Of a stretch of DNA of 5,545 nt, positions 1-5,545 are shown piece by piece. Numbering within the stretch: the stretch's first letter is position 1; each line of letters starts with the position of its first letter. A program made the translations under genes and the position numbers. The notes below the pieces were generated by a model. It did not search any database. It was given only the letters and a program-made list of their open reading frames with translations, and was not told the DNA's origin. The DNA is taken from positions 1 through 5,545 of the forward strand of contig JARGGE010000208.1 in NCBI GenBank assembly GCA_029210865.1, read 5' to 3'. The DNA is from Trueperaceae bacterium. Lineage in GTDB: Bacteria; Deinococcota; Deinococci; Deinococcales; Trueperaceae.

Positions 1-484
1 CGGAACCGGGCGCGCCCTCGAGCACGAGGACAAACGGGGCCGCGACGTGGGCCGCGAGGTCGTCGAGGAGGGCGGCGCGGACCGCATGCCCCCGACCGGA
101 CTCGGCCAGCGCGCGGCGGTGCTCGAGCCACTCCTGGAACTCCACCGACAGATCGTCCAGACCGGCCAAGAGGCCGTGTCCCTGGACGCTCCCCACCTCG
201 ACCTGCGGCGACAACGCCAACGCGTCCGAGCGGCGCGTGATGGGGTCGACGCCGGTCGCCCCGAACGCCGCTCGGAGGCGGTGCAACTCGACCCGCAGGT
301 TGGGGAGCGCGCGCTGCTGGTCCCAGAGCACATCCGCCAGGCGCTCCCGGCGGGTCGGACCCTCGAGCGCGACGTACGCCAACATCGCCAATCCCTTGCG
401 CCGTACCGGGACGACCCGACCGCCCGCGGCGACATGGACGGGGTCGTGCAGGTGAAGCTTGGCAGGACGCGTGGTGGCGCTCAT
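1..484 (-). CDS. SARP/OmpR-type winged-helix regulator with P-loop ATPase domain (partial, 3' end outside window)
   Basis: Reading the minus strand from ATG at 484-482 gives 161 residues with no stop before the window edge. Residues about 8-95 match the winged-helix domain at the N-terminus of SARP-type regulators: a short beta-rich start, RRKGLAMLAYVALEG (29-42), then TRRERLADVLW (44-54) and NLRVELHRLR (62-71), the typical SARP recognition-helix region. Residues 116-125 (FQEWLEHRRA) resemble the start of the bacterial transcriptional activator (BTAD) helical domain, but instead of a full BTAD the protein goes to FVLVLEGAPGS (151-161), the beta strand and beginning of a Walker A loop. Domain order is therefore winged helix, short helical linker, AAA/STAND-type ATPase, probably with sensor repeats beyond the window. 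A purine-rich GAAGGGAAGG (plus 495-504) lies 10 nt before the ATG and supports this start. The gene is divergent from the secreted-protein genes, so it plausibly regulates them; that is inference. It acts in the cytoplasm. Confidence 0.85.
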   Translation of the reverse strand, partial: MSATTRPAKLHLHDPVHVAAGGRVVPVRRKGLAMLAYVALEGPTRRERLADVLWDQQRALPNLRVELHRLRAAFGATGVDPITRRSDALALSPQVEVGSVQGHGLLAGLDDLSVEFQEWLEHRRALAESGRGHAVRAALLDDLAAHVAAPFVLVLEGAPGS

Positions 485-857
485 TCGGTCGTGGCCTTCC
501 CTTCAGAGGGCTCGTCGGCTTCCGCCTGGGGCGTCGGCCGCTCGCGGGGCGATGGCGCGTGGCGCCGGACGTGCGGCCGATCACAGCGTGGTTTCGACGT
601 GAGGATAGGTGGTCCTCGCTTACGGGAAATGCACGGCACGGCGATCGGAACCGCGCCGAACGTTACCGGGAGCGTTGCGTGGTCGTGTCTGGCTCTCGGT
701 GTGATGAGCGTCGCGGTAACGGCGGCCAAGTGAGCACCGTACAGCACGCATTCTGTGGCGGTGACGCGACGGACACGGCTGTCTGCCTAACGTGGCTGCG
801 ACGGGTGGCCTCGGAACGTTTCGCGGCGATGCCCACGCTCGTCCCAGGAGGAAGCGC
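485..857. promoter_or_regulatory. Divergent intergenic region between regulator and first secreted-protein gene
   Basis: These 373 bases hold no convincing gene; open frames crossing them have arginine-rich, low-complexity translations typical of shadow reading in high-GC DNA. The region must carry the promoters of both flanking genes. Weak candidates by eye: on the plus strand a TAACGT (788-793) as -10 with GCGACG (766-771) 16 bp upstream; on the minus strand a TATCCT (607-602) with TTTCCC (629-624) 16 bp upstream. Neither -35 is good. An inverted repeat, CGTTACCG (661-668) and CGGTAACG (714-721), has centres 53 bp apart and could be an operator, though such a pair is expected about once by chance in a region this size. 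No terminator or RNA gene was recognised. Confidence 0.5.
846..851 (+). promoter_or_regulatory. Shine-Dalgarno site AGGAGG fixing the start at 858
   Basis: A full AGGAGG lies 6 nt before ATG 858-860. The open frame extends upstream to an ATG at 792, but that start has no such site and would bury the signal peptide behind 22 extra residues. The site sets the start at 858 and is the strongest ribosome binding site in the window, suggesting efficient translation. Confidence 0.85.
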
Positions 858-1709
858 ATGCTTCGCAAGCTCACGTTCGTCCTCGCCCTGGTCGCCGTCG
901 CCGGATTCGTTGCGGCCCAGACGACCCTTCCGATCTCGCCGACCGATCAAGGGGCCGATGCCTTCGAGATCGGCACGACCAGTGCCTCGGTCGACCAGAC
1001 GGTCACCCTGAAGCTGCCGCAGGCCACCGCCCTTCACCTCGCCTCCACCCAGATCACGTTCGACCTGACCTCGACGGGCCCCGGCTTGTACAGCCCGAAC
1101 AACACGGCCGGCCTCCGTTGCGTCTACGTCGAAGGCCCCGACGAGACGCTGAAGCTCGGGGACGCCTACTACGGTCAGACCCAGGTCATCCCCGGCGGCA
1201 TCGCGTACACCGCTGCCGTGGGCGGTTGGGATCAGATCTCGATCGCCGGCGAGCTGGTCACCAGCTACCCGCCCATCAAGATCGTCGACGGCGCTCTCGA
1301 CCCGGACAGCAAGGACTACTTCGTTTGCTACCAGTCCTTCGTGCTGCAGCTCTTCGCCAACTACGCCGACTGGGAGCTCACGGTCGAGCGCGATGACACG
1401 ACGGACCAGGGCATCGAGCACCTGTACGTCCAGGCCAACACGTGCGCCGCGTTCGGCTCGCCCACCGGGCTCTACGACTTGCCCGATGGCCACAGCCGCA
1501 ACCTGATCCCCACGAACCTCAACAACGCCTCGACCGGCGACCTTTCGGCGGGTAGCACGACGTGCAACCCGAACAGCAGCTGGACCGACGTCCTGGGCGT
1601 GCTGGCGGTCAAGGTGAACAGCGACACCTACGGTGACAACGTCGCCAACCTGACCTACACCCTGCTGGCGCCGAACTACGTGGCTCCAGTCGTCGTCACC
1701 GGCAACTGA
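858..1709 (+). CDS. Secreted four-cysteine beta-rich protein, possible major surface/fimbrial subunit
   Basis: The 283-residue product begins with a classic signal peptide, MLRKLTFVLALVAVAGFVAA, with likely cleavage before Q21. The mature part is rich in T, N, D, G and alternating hydrophobic residues with no further membrane segment, as in an all-beta exported domain. It has four cysteines, C88, C157, C196 and C236, probably forming two disulfides outside the cytoplasm. It is a clear relative of the protein encoded at 2745-3503. Shared blocks are VCYxSFV (around C157), LFANYADWELTV (165-176), the LY at 189-190 followed by NTC, and ANLTYTLL (263-270). No known family was recognised with certainty. 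By analogy with its neighbours it could be a polymerising subunit or surface coat protein. It stands outside the downstream operon, with its own strong ribosome binding site and a hairpin 33 bases after the stop. By eye it is less GC-extreme than the downstream genes (many AAC, AAG, TAC codons), which suits a highly expressed gene. Coding status is sure; function is inferred. Confidence 0.9.
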   Translation: MLRKLTFVLALVAVAGFVAAQTTLPISPTDQGADAFEIGTTSASVDQTVTLKLPQATALHLASTQITFDLTSTGPGLYSPNNTAGLRCVYVEGPDETLKLGDAYYGQTQVIPGGIAYTAAVGGWDQISIAGELVTSYPPIKIVDGALDPDSKDYFVCYQSFVLQLFANYADWELTVERDDTTDQGIEHLYVQANTCAAFGSPTGLYDLPDGHSRNLIPTNLNNASTGDLSAGSTTCNPNSSWTDVLGVLAVKVNSDTYGDNVANLTYTLLAPNYVAPVVVTGN

Positions 1710-1742
1710 GCAAGGCATCCGGGCTCGACCCGAACAATCGCA

Positions 1743-1778
1743 CCGCAGCGCATCGCCCCATCGGCCGATGCGCTGCGG
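1743..1778 (+). terminator. Perfect 13-bp stem-loop after the first secreted-protein gene
   Basis: CCGCAGCGCATCG (1743-1755) is exactly reverse-complementary to CGATGCGCTGCGG (1766-1778), with a 10-base loop CCCCATCGGC. It begins 33 bases past the stop at 1709 and ends 106 bases before the next start. There is no T-run on either side, so it is not a canonical intrinsic terminator. It could act as a U-less terminator, a 3' stabiliser of the upstream mRNA, or a barrier separating the two units. The symmetry is certain; the role is inferred. Confidence 0.65.
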
Positions 1779-1872
1779 CCACCGCGCCCTTGCCCAAGCC
1801 CACCCCTGCGACCACCGCTGGCCGTCGCATCCGGCACCCCGAGTCCACGTCCGATCCCCGACGGTGAGGCGG

Positions 1873-1878
1873 TATCTT
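1873..1878 (+). promoter_or_regulatory. Candidate -10 element for a leaderless operon transcript
   Basis: TATCTT fits the TAnnnT pattern and ends 6 nt before ATG 1885-1887, so transcription would begin at or next to the start codon. There is no Shine-Dalgarno motif at normal distance; the nearest purine-rich stretch, GGTGAGG (1863-1869), is 15 nt away. Leaderless mRNAs with a -10 motif just upstream of the start codon are well documented in Deinococcus. The -35 position (around 1850-1855, TCCGAT) is poor, so this remains a candidate. Confidence 0.45.
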
Positions 1879-1884
1879 CCGATC

Positions 1885-2748
1885 ATGAACATCTCTTCGC
1901 ACCGAACCCGCAAGCACCCGGCCAACGGCCGCCCCTGGGCTACCGCTGTGTTCCTAGCGCTCGCGCTCCTGTCGGGCATGGCGGCTGCGCAGGGCGCCGC
2001 GATGGTCGACCCTGCCTCGGCCGTGCACGTCGCCTCCGCCGGTGGCGTCGTCGAGGCGAGCTTCCGGGTCATGAACCCGACCGCCAACGCCTTGACGGTG
2101 CGCCTCTACCTCTCCGATTGGGGCTTCAACCCCGTCGGCGACTTCACCTTCGCGGACCCGGGTTCGCAGCCGTCGAGCGCCAGCGACTGGATCGTCTTCG
2201 ATCCGCCCACCGCCGTCGTGCCGCCGAACAGCGGCGTCGACGTCGCGTACACGGTGGCGGTGCCCCCCGACGCGGAGCCTGGCTCGCACTGGAGCGTCCT
2301 CTTCGTCGAGACCGAACCGAGCGCCCCCGAGCCCGGCCAGCCGACGGCGACCTTCACCGTGCGCGTGGGCCACATCGTCTACGTGAACGTCGGGCAGGGC
2401 GAATCCTCCGGCGCCATCCTCGGCATCTTCGGCGAGCCTCCGGCGGTCGCGACCGACCCGTACCGGCTCTACGTCCAGTACGCCAACACGGGCAACGTCG
2501 TCCAGGGCCTCGAGGGACGCCTGTCGCTGCGCGATCGCACCGGCGCGGTCGTGCTCGAGAGCGACCTCGAGCGCCAGGTGGTGCTCCCCGGGAGCGAGCG
2601 CGCGGTGCGCGTGAACCTCTACGGCCCGTTGCCGGCCGGCGATTACACCGCGCTGGTGGTCCTCGATTACGGCGATGCCGACGTCGAGGTCGCCGGCGCG
2701 TACGACCTCGCCCTCGAGATCGACCTCGAGGACCCGAGGACGCCATGA
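1885..2748 (+). CDS. Periplasmic two-domain Ig-like protein, chaperone-like (PapD/DUF916-type fold suspected)
   Basis: The 287-residue product has a long basic n-region, a hydrophobic core (AVFLALALLSGM) and likely cleavage after AAA35. Residues about 45-172 look like one Ig-like beta-sandwich. They contain FRVMNPTANALTVRLYLSDW (60-79), DWIVFDPPTAVVPPNSG (101-117) and VAVPPDAEPGSHWSVLFVE (124-142), the pattern of N-terminal domains of fimbrial chaperones and of DUF916 proteins (Np...V..., W+.f.P..v.vPp, vP.da.pG.y). Residues about 190-281 form a second Ig-like domain (YVQYANTGNVVQGLEGRLSL, then LPAGDYTALVVLDYG). There is no C-terminal transmembrane helix, unlike Gram-positive WxL-interacting proteins, so it should be soluble in the periplasm. 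The start at 1885 is chosen over an open-frame ATG at 1768 because the latter lies inside the upstream hairpin and would put 39 unlikely residues before the signal peptide. It is first in the operon and overlaps the next gene by 4 bp (ATGA). The proposed role, holding or delivering the secreted subunits encoded beside it, is inference. Confidence 0.85.
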   Translation: MNISSHRTRKHPANGRPWATAVFLALALLSGMAAAQGAAMVDPASAVHVASAGGVVEASFRVMNPTANALTVRLYLSDWGFNPVGDFTFADPGSQPSSASDWIVFDPPTAVVPPNSGVDVAYTVAVPPDAEPGSHWSVLFVETEPSAPEPGQPTATFTVRVGHIVYVNVGQGESSGAILGIFGEPPAVATDPYRLYVQYANTGNVVQGLEGRLSLRDRTGAVVLESDLERQVVLPGSERAVRVNLYGPLPAGDYTALVVLDYGDADVEVAGAYDLALEIDLEDPRTP

Positions 2749-3503
2749 CGCGGGCGCCCACCAGCGCCGCGCCCACGCGGCGCCACCGCAGGTGGGTCCG
2801 GACGAGGCTCGTCACGCTCCTGATCTTGGCGGTCGGGGTGGGTGCCGCGCAGACGACGACGAGCACCGGCGCGACGGAGGCAGCCCTGACGTTCACGGGG
2901 CGCGTCGACCTCGGGCCCCTCGTGCGCCTCCGGTTGGGCGCGACCGAGCTCGACTTCGACCTGCAGCAGCCGCTCGACGCGCCGGGCGCGCCGCTGTGCG
3001 TCGTGGCGGCTGCGGTCGACGCCGTCGAGAGCGGCGGTTTCGGTGCGTCGGCGACCTTGGCCCCGGCCGGCACGAGCTTCCGGAGCGTCGACTGGCCTCG
3101 CATCGAGGTCGTGGGCGGGTCGCCGCTGGTCGTCTTCCCGCCGCCGAGCAGCGACCGGGACCTGGCGGTGGTGTGCTACCGCAGCTTCGTGATCGAGCCC
3201 TACGCCAACCTCGACGGCTGGCAGCTCGCGGTTTCCCGAAGCGATCCGGTCCCGGACACGGGCCTCCAGTTGTACCTGGCCGGGACGTGCCAGGGCGAGC
3301 CCGACGCCGGCCTGCAGGTGCTCGGCGACGGCGGCTCCGTGGTGCTCGCGAGCGACCGCCTCGCCGGGAGCTGCGGCGCGATGCTGGTCGTCCTCGCGCT
3401 GCGCGTCGAGGGCCTCGCCGCGGGCGAGACGGTCGCCGAGCTCCAGTACACCCTGTTGACGGCCGACGCCGACTTCGGCGTCGCCCCCGAGGAGCGCCCA
3501 TGA
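2745..3503 (+). CDS. Secreted four-cysteine protein, paralogue of the 858-1709 product
   Basis: The 252-residue product has an arginine-rich n-region (to about residue 21), hydrophobic core LVTLLILAVGVGAA and likely cleavage before Q36. The mature protein carries cysteines at 85, 144, 182 and 210 in the same sequence contexts as C88, C157, C196 and C236 of the first secreted protein. VCYRSFVIEPYAN (143-155), WQLAV (159-163), LQLYLAGTC (174-182) and AELQYTLL (231-238) align with that protein directly. The N-terminal regions also match (RLRLGATELDFDL against ALHLASTQITFDL). It is thus a diverged second copy, shorter between the third and fourth cysteines. Translation starts inside the stop of the previous gene (ATGA, 2745-2748) with GAGGA 4 nt upstream; its own stop overlaps the next start likewise. 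The open frame continues far upstream of 2745, but that part is arginine-rich shadow of the previous gene. A minor or adaptor subunit role is likely but unproven. Confidence 0.88.
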   Translation: MTRAPTSAAPTRRHRRWVRTRLVTLLILAVGVGAAQTTTSTGATEAALTFTGRVDLGPLVRLRLGATELDFDLQQPLDAPGAPLCVVAAAVDAVESGGFGASATLAPAGTSFRSVDWPRIEVVGGSPLVVFPPPSSDRDLAVVCYRSFVIEPYANLDGWQLAVSRSDPVPDTGLQLYLAGTCQGEPDAGLQVLGDGGSVVLASDRLAGSCGAMLVVLALRVEGLAAGETVAELQYTLLTADADFGVAPEERP

Positions 3504-4024
3504 CCCACCTCCGTTCGCCGTCCTTCGGCCGCGCCCTCGCCGCGGCCTTCCTCATCGCGACCGGCACCGTCTGGGCGCAGGCCACGTGGACGGTCGAGAG
3601 CCTGATCCCCGACCTGATCTCGATCCGCACCCCGGGCTCGACCATCTCGTTCGTGCTCGACGCCTCGAGCTACCCGCCCGAGGCGTTCCCGGCGCGCTAC
3701 CGGGCGACCGTGCCCGAAGGGGGCGTCCTGCCAGTGCAGGTGTTCACGAACGCCGAGGGCACCTGGAGCCTGTTGCTGGAGATCGCCGACCTGCGCGACG
3801 ACGTCGGCGGGACCGTCGTGCCGGCGTCGCAGGTGCTCTACCGCGTGAACATGGGGCCGTGGCTGCGTGGCGGTGGCCCCCAGATCATCCACACCGGCAC
3901 GGTCCCGACCGTCGGTTGGCAGGAGTTCCGGATCGAGTTCGAGCTGGAGCTCACGGGCACGGAGCGCGCCGGCGCCTACGTGGTCGACGCCGCGGTCAGC
4001 GCGATCCGCGAGCCTGGGTTCTAG
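3500..4024 (+). CDS. Small secreted beta-rich subunit-like protein
   Basis: The 174-residue product has a signal peptide with core ALAAAFLIATGTVWA and cleavage expected before Q27. The mature part of about 148 residues is a predicted single beta-sandwich without cysteines. VFTNAEGTWSLLLEI (81-95) resembles the FANYADWELTV and YANLDGWQLAV blocks of the two four-cysteine proteins. It is followed, as in those, by an LY pair (113-114, VLYRVN), so it may be a more distant member of the same fold. The C-terminal part has alternating strands (EFRIEFELEL) and ERAGAYVVDAAVSAI (155-169), an AGxY ending common in exported beta-sandwich and pilin-like domains. GAGGAG (3489-3494) lies 5 nt before ATG 3500, which overlaps the previous stop as ATGA. 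The stop is 2 bp before the next gene. No family was recognised with confidence; a tip or minor subunit is one possibility. Confidence 0.87.
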   Translation: MTHLRSPSFGRALAAAFLIATGTVWAQATWTVESLIPDLISIRTPGSTISFVLDASSYPPEAFPARYRATVPEGGVLPVQVFTNAEGTWSLLLEIADLRDDVGGTVVPASQVLYRVNMGPWLRGGGPQIIHTGTVPTVGWQEFRIEFELELTGTERAGAYVVDAAVSAIREPGF

Positions 4025-4026
4025 CC

Positions 4027-5545
4027 ATGGCCCGGGCGCCACGACCCCTCCTCCTTGCGGCAGCGCTCGTGGTGCTTCTCGGGGGCTCGTGGTCGGCGGC
4101 GCTCGCGCCCTCGTCGCCCGCGCCGGTCGCCGCGTTGCCCGGCGCGTACGTCACCCTGCCCTTCGAGCTGGTGGGGGAGGGCGCCTACGGCTACCGCGTC
4201 GAGGTTCCCGAGCCTTGGGCCCCGCTCGCGGCCACGGGGCGCGTGCAGGTGGCCGGTTCCGGCTTCGTCTCCGTGACCGTGCGCGTGCCCACGGCGGTCG
4301 CCTCGGGCACCGTCGCGCCGGTCGTAGTGACGTTCCGCTCGGAAGCCGATGCCGACGACGTCGTCGTGGCCACCGGACGCATCGAGGTGCTGGCGCGCGC
4401 GGCGATCGACCTCGTCCTACCCGACGACCTCGAGGGCCGCATCGGGGAGCGGTCGACCTTCCCGGTCTACGTGCGCAACAGCGGCAACGAGGTCGACCGG
4501 GTTCGGATCTCGGCGACCTCCACGGTCTTCGACGTCCGCTTCGAGCCCTCCGTCCTGGACCTGCGACCCGGCGAGCAGGCCGAGGTGGCGGCGAGCTTGG
4601 AGGTCCGGGGCACCGTCTCGTCGGGCTACCGGTCCACCCTGCGGGTCGCCGCGGCGTCCGCCAACGACGCGGAGGTGGTGGCTCGAGCGCGCACCGCCGT
4701 GGTCTTCGTCGACGCGGACGCCGAGGCGGCGTCGCGTGCACCGGACGCGCCGCCCAGCCTGGAGTTCCGCGTGCAGAGCGGCGTCCGAGGCGGGGTGGCG
4801 CTCGACGCCGACGGCACGACCGGGTTCCTCGAGTACGAACTGAGGCCGGGTCTCGGGGGCGCGTTGTCCGACCTCGTCGACGTGCAAGCCGGTACGGGAC
4901 CGCTCGCGGGCTCGATCGCGGACCCGTTCGAGCGACTGCCCTCGAGCCTCGACGTCGCTCTCACGGGTGCCGATTGGGACGCGTCCGCGCGCCTGGGCTC
5001 GGGAGGCTACGCCCTCGCCGGTGGCCGCGTGGTCGGCGATTGGCGCGTCGGCGGGACGACGTCCGCCACGCCGACCGGCGACGCGCTGGCCTTCGGCGTC
5101 GACGCCTTCGCCGCGAGCCTCGATCCCGACCTCGGCCTCCAGTTCTCCGGCCGCGTCGCTGGTGCGGGCGCCGACCGGCAGGACGGCCTGGGGGCGCGGT
5201 ACCGCCTGGTCGTCGCTGACGGGTTGTCGTTGGGCGTCGGCGCCGACCTGTTGGGCAGCGCCACCGAGCGTGGCTACGAGGTGGTGCCGGTCCTGCACCA
5301 GAGCCTCACGTGGCAGACCCAGGGCTTCGACGTCACCCAGAGCTACGCGACCGTGCCGCTCGCAGGGCTGCACACCTTCGGCGTCAGCGGTGGCGCCCGG
5401 GTGCTGGCGCCGATCGGCGTCCGCGCCTCCACGTCGGTGCAGCTGGCGCCCGACGCCACGCGGTCGCGGACGACCTTGACCTTGACGGCGCGCCCGGCGC
5501 CGCGGTTCTCCGTCGCCCTCGCGGGCTCGTTCGCCACGAACGGCG
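4027..5545 (+). CDS. Ig-like/NEW3-type domains plus outer-membrane beta-barrel, usher-like candidate (partial, 3' end outside window)
   Basis: The frame from ATG 4027 is open to the window edge, 506 residues with no stop. It begins with a signal peptide (core LLLAAALVVLLGGS, cleavage around 24-27). Residues about 35-125 and 127-230 look like two Ig-like domains. The second has FPVYVRNSGNEVDRVRIS (146-163) and FEPSVLDLRPGEQAEVA (172-188), the pattern of NEW3/CARDB-type domains. From about residue 245 the sequence changes to short alternating amphipathic strands with G, Y, S and T at turns. Examples are LGARYRLVVADGLSLGVGAD (388-407), VLHQSLTWQTQGFDVTQSYA (422-441) and FSVALAGSF (494-502), as expected of an outer-membrane barrel. 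A canonical fimbrial usher is around 800 residues with a plug domain, which cannot be seen here. Alternatives are a porin-like surface protein or another barrel with Ig extensions. It lies 2 bp after the previous stop with no clear Shine-Dalgarno site, so it is probably translationally coupled and co-transcribed. Confidence 0.85.
   Translation, partial: MARAPRPLLLAAALVVLLGGSWSAALAPSSPAPVAALPGAYVTLPFELVGEGAYGYRVEVPEPWAPLAATGRVQVAGSGFVSVTVRVPTAVASGTVAPVVVTFRSEADADDVVVATGRIEVLARAAIDLVLPDDLEGRIGERSTFPVYVRNSGNEVDRVRISATSTVFDVRFEPSVLDLRPGEQAEVAASLEVRGTVSSGYRSTLRVAAASANDAEVVARARTAVVFVDADAEAASRAPDAPPSLEFRVQSGVRGGVALDADGTTGFLEYELRPGLGGALSDLVDVQAGTGPLAGSIADPFERLPSSLDVALTGADWDASARLGSGGYALAGGRVVGDWRVGGTTSATPTGDALAFGVDAFAASLDPDLGLQFSGRVAGAGADRQDGLGARYRLVVADGLSLGVGADLLGSATERGYEVVPVLHQSLTWQTQGFDVTQSYATVPLAGLHTFGVSGGARVLAPIGVRASTSVQLAPDATRSRTTLTLTARPAPRFSVALAGSFATNG

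Noticed and set aside
47..733. 228-codon plus-strand frame at the left end
   Set aside because: It is antisense to the regulator, whose minus-strand reading gives a recognisable winged helix and Walker A start; the plus reading is arginine-rich and has no domain.
481..747. 88-codon minus-strand frame ending in an ATGA overlap with the regulator start
   Set aside because: The overlap is tempting, but the translation is proline/arginine-rich with no domain, and it lies where promoters are needed; I treat it as non-coding.
1720..1732. Short hairpin CGGG-ctcga-CCCG just after the stop at 1709
   Set aside because: A 4-bp stem is expected often in DNA of this GC content; the 13-bp stem just downstream is the better termination candidate.
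663..2087. 474-codon open frame on the minus strand across the first secreted-protein gene
   Set aside because: It spans a real gene, a hairpin and the next gene's start, has a valine/arginine/glycine-rich low-information translation and no ribosome binding site; it is an antisense shadow in high-GC DNA.
2118..2744. Upstream in-frame extension of the 2745 gene
   Set aside because: The extension is a string of arginines read in a shadow frame of the chaperone-like gene, and it would place the signal peptide in the middle of the protein.
4417..5373. 318-codon minus-strand frame opposite the barrel gene
   Set aside because: The plus strand encodes a continuous signal peptide, Ig domains and barrel-like strands in one frame to the window end; the minus frame is its antisense shadow.
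1..5545. CRISPR arrays, tRNA or rRNA genes, insertion sequences, attachment sites
   Set aside because: No spaced direct repeats, no cloverleaf or conserved rRNA segments, no transposase frames and no terminal repeats were seen on either strand.

Overview
The window is high-GC DNA with short intergenic gaps and five protein genes, two of them cut by the window edges. All four rightward genes encode proteins with N-terminal export signals, and the last looks like an outer-membrane beta-barrel, so the host is probably a diderm. The high GC, the regulator type (SARP-like winged helix joined to an ATPase) and a promoter element placed directly against a start codon would suit a member of the Deinococcota, for example a Truepera relative. 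That placement is an inference; no marker gene is present.

Layout: (1) 1-484, minus strand: the N-terminal part of a SARP/OmpR-type winged-helix regulator that runs into a P-loop ATPase and leaves the window. (2) 485-857: a divergent intergenic region. (3) 858-1709, plus: a secreted four-cysteine protein with an ideal ribosome binding site, followed by a 13-bp perfect hairpin, so it is probably its own transcript. (4) 1885-5545, plus: a tightly packed operon with ATGA overlaps or a 2-bp gap. It encodes a periplasmic two-domain Ig-like, chaperone-like protein, a second four-cysteine protein related to the first, a small secreted beta-rich protein with a related core motif, and a large protein with two Ig-like domains followed by an apparent outer-membrane beta-barrel (3' end missing).

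Taken together this looks like an export and assembly locus for a surface structure. Three secreted subunit-like proteins share an aromatic-x-N...W-x-L core motif, one protein resembles a PapD-like or DUF916-like partner, and one is a candidate outer-membrane platform. It recalls chaperone-usher fimbriae in gene content. It also recalls the WxL / WxL-interacting-protein systems of Gram-positive bacteria in motif and partner type. It matches neither family clearly by eye, so it may be a divergent or undescribed system. The subunit gene outside the operon looks set up for higher expression and could encode the major component, with the divergent regulator as the likely controller.
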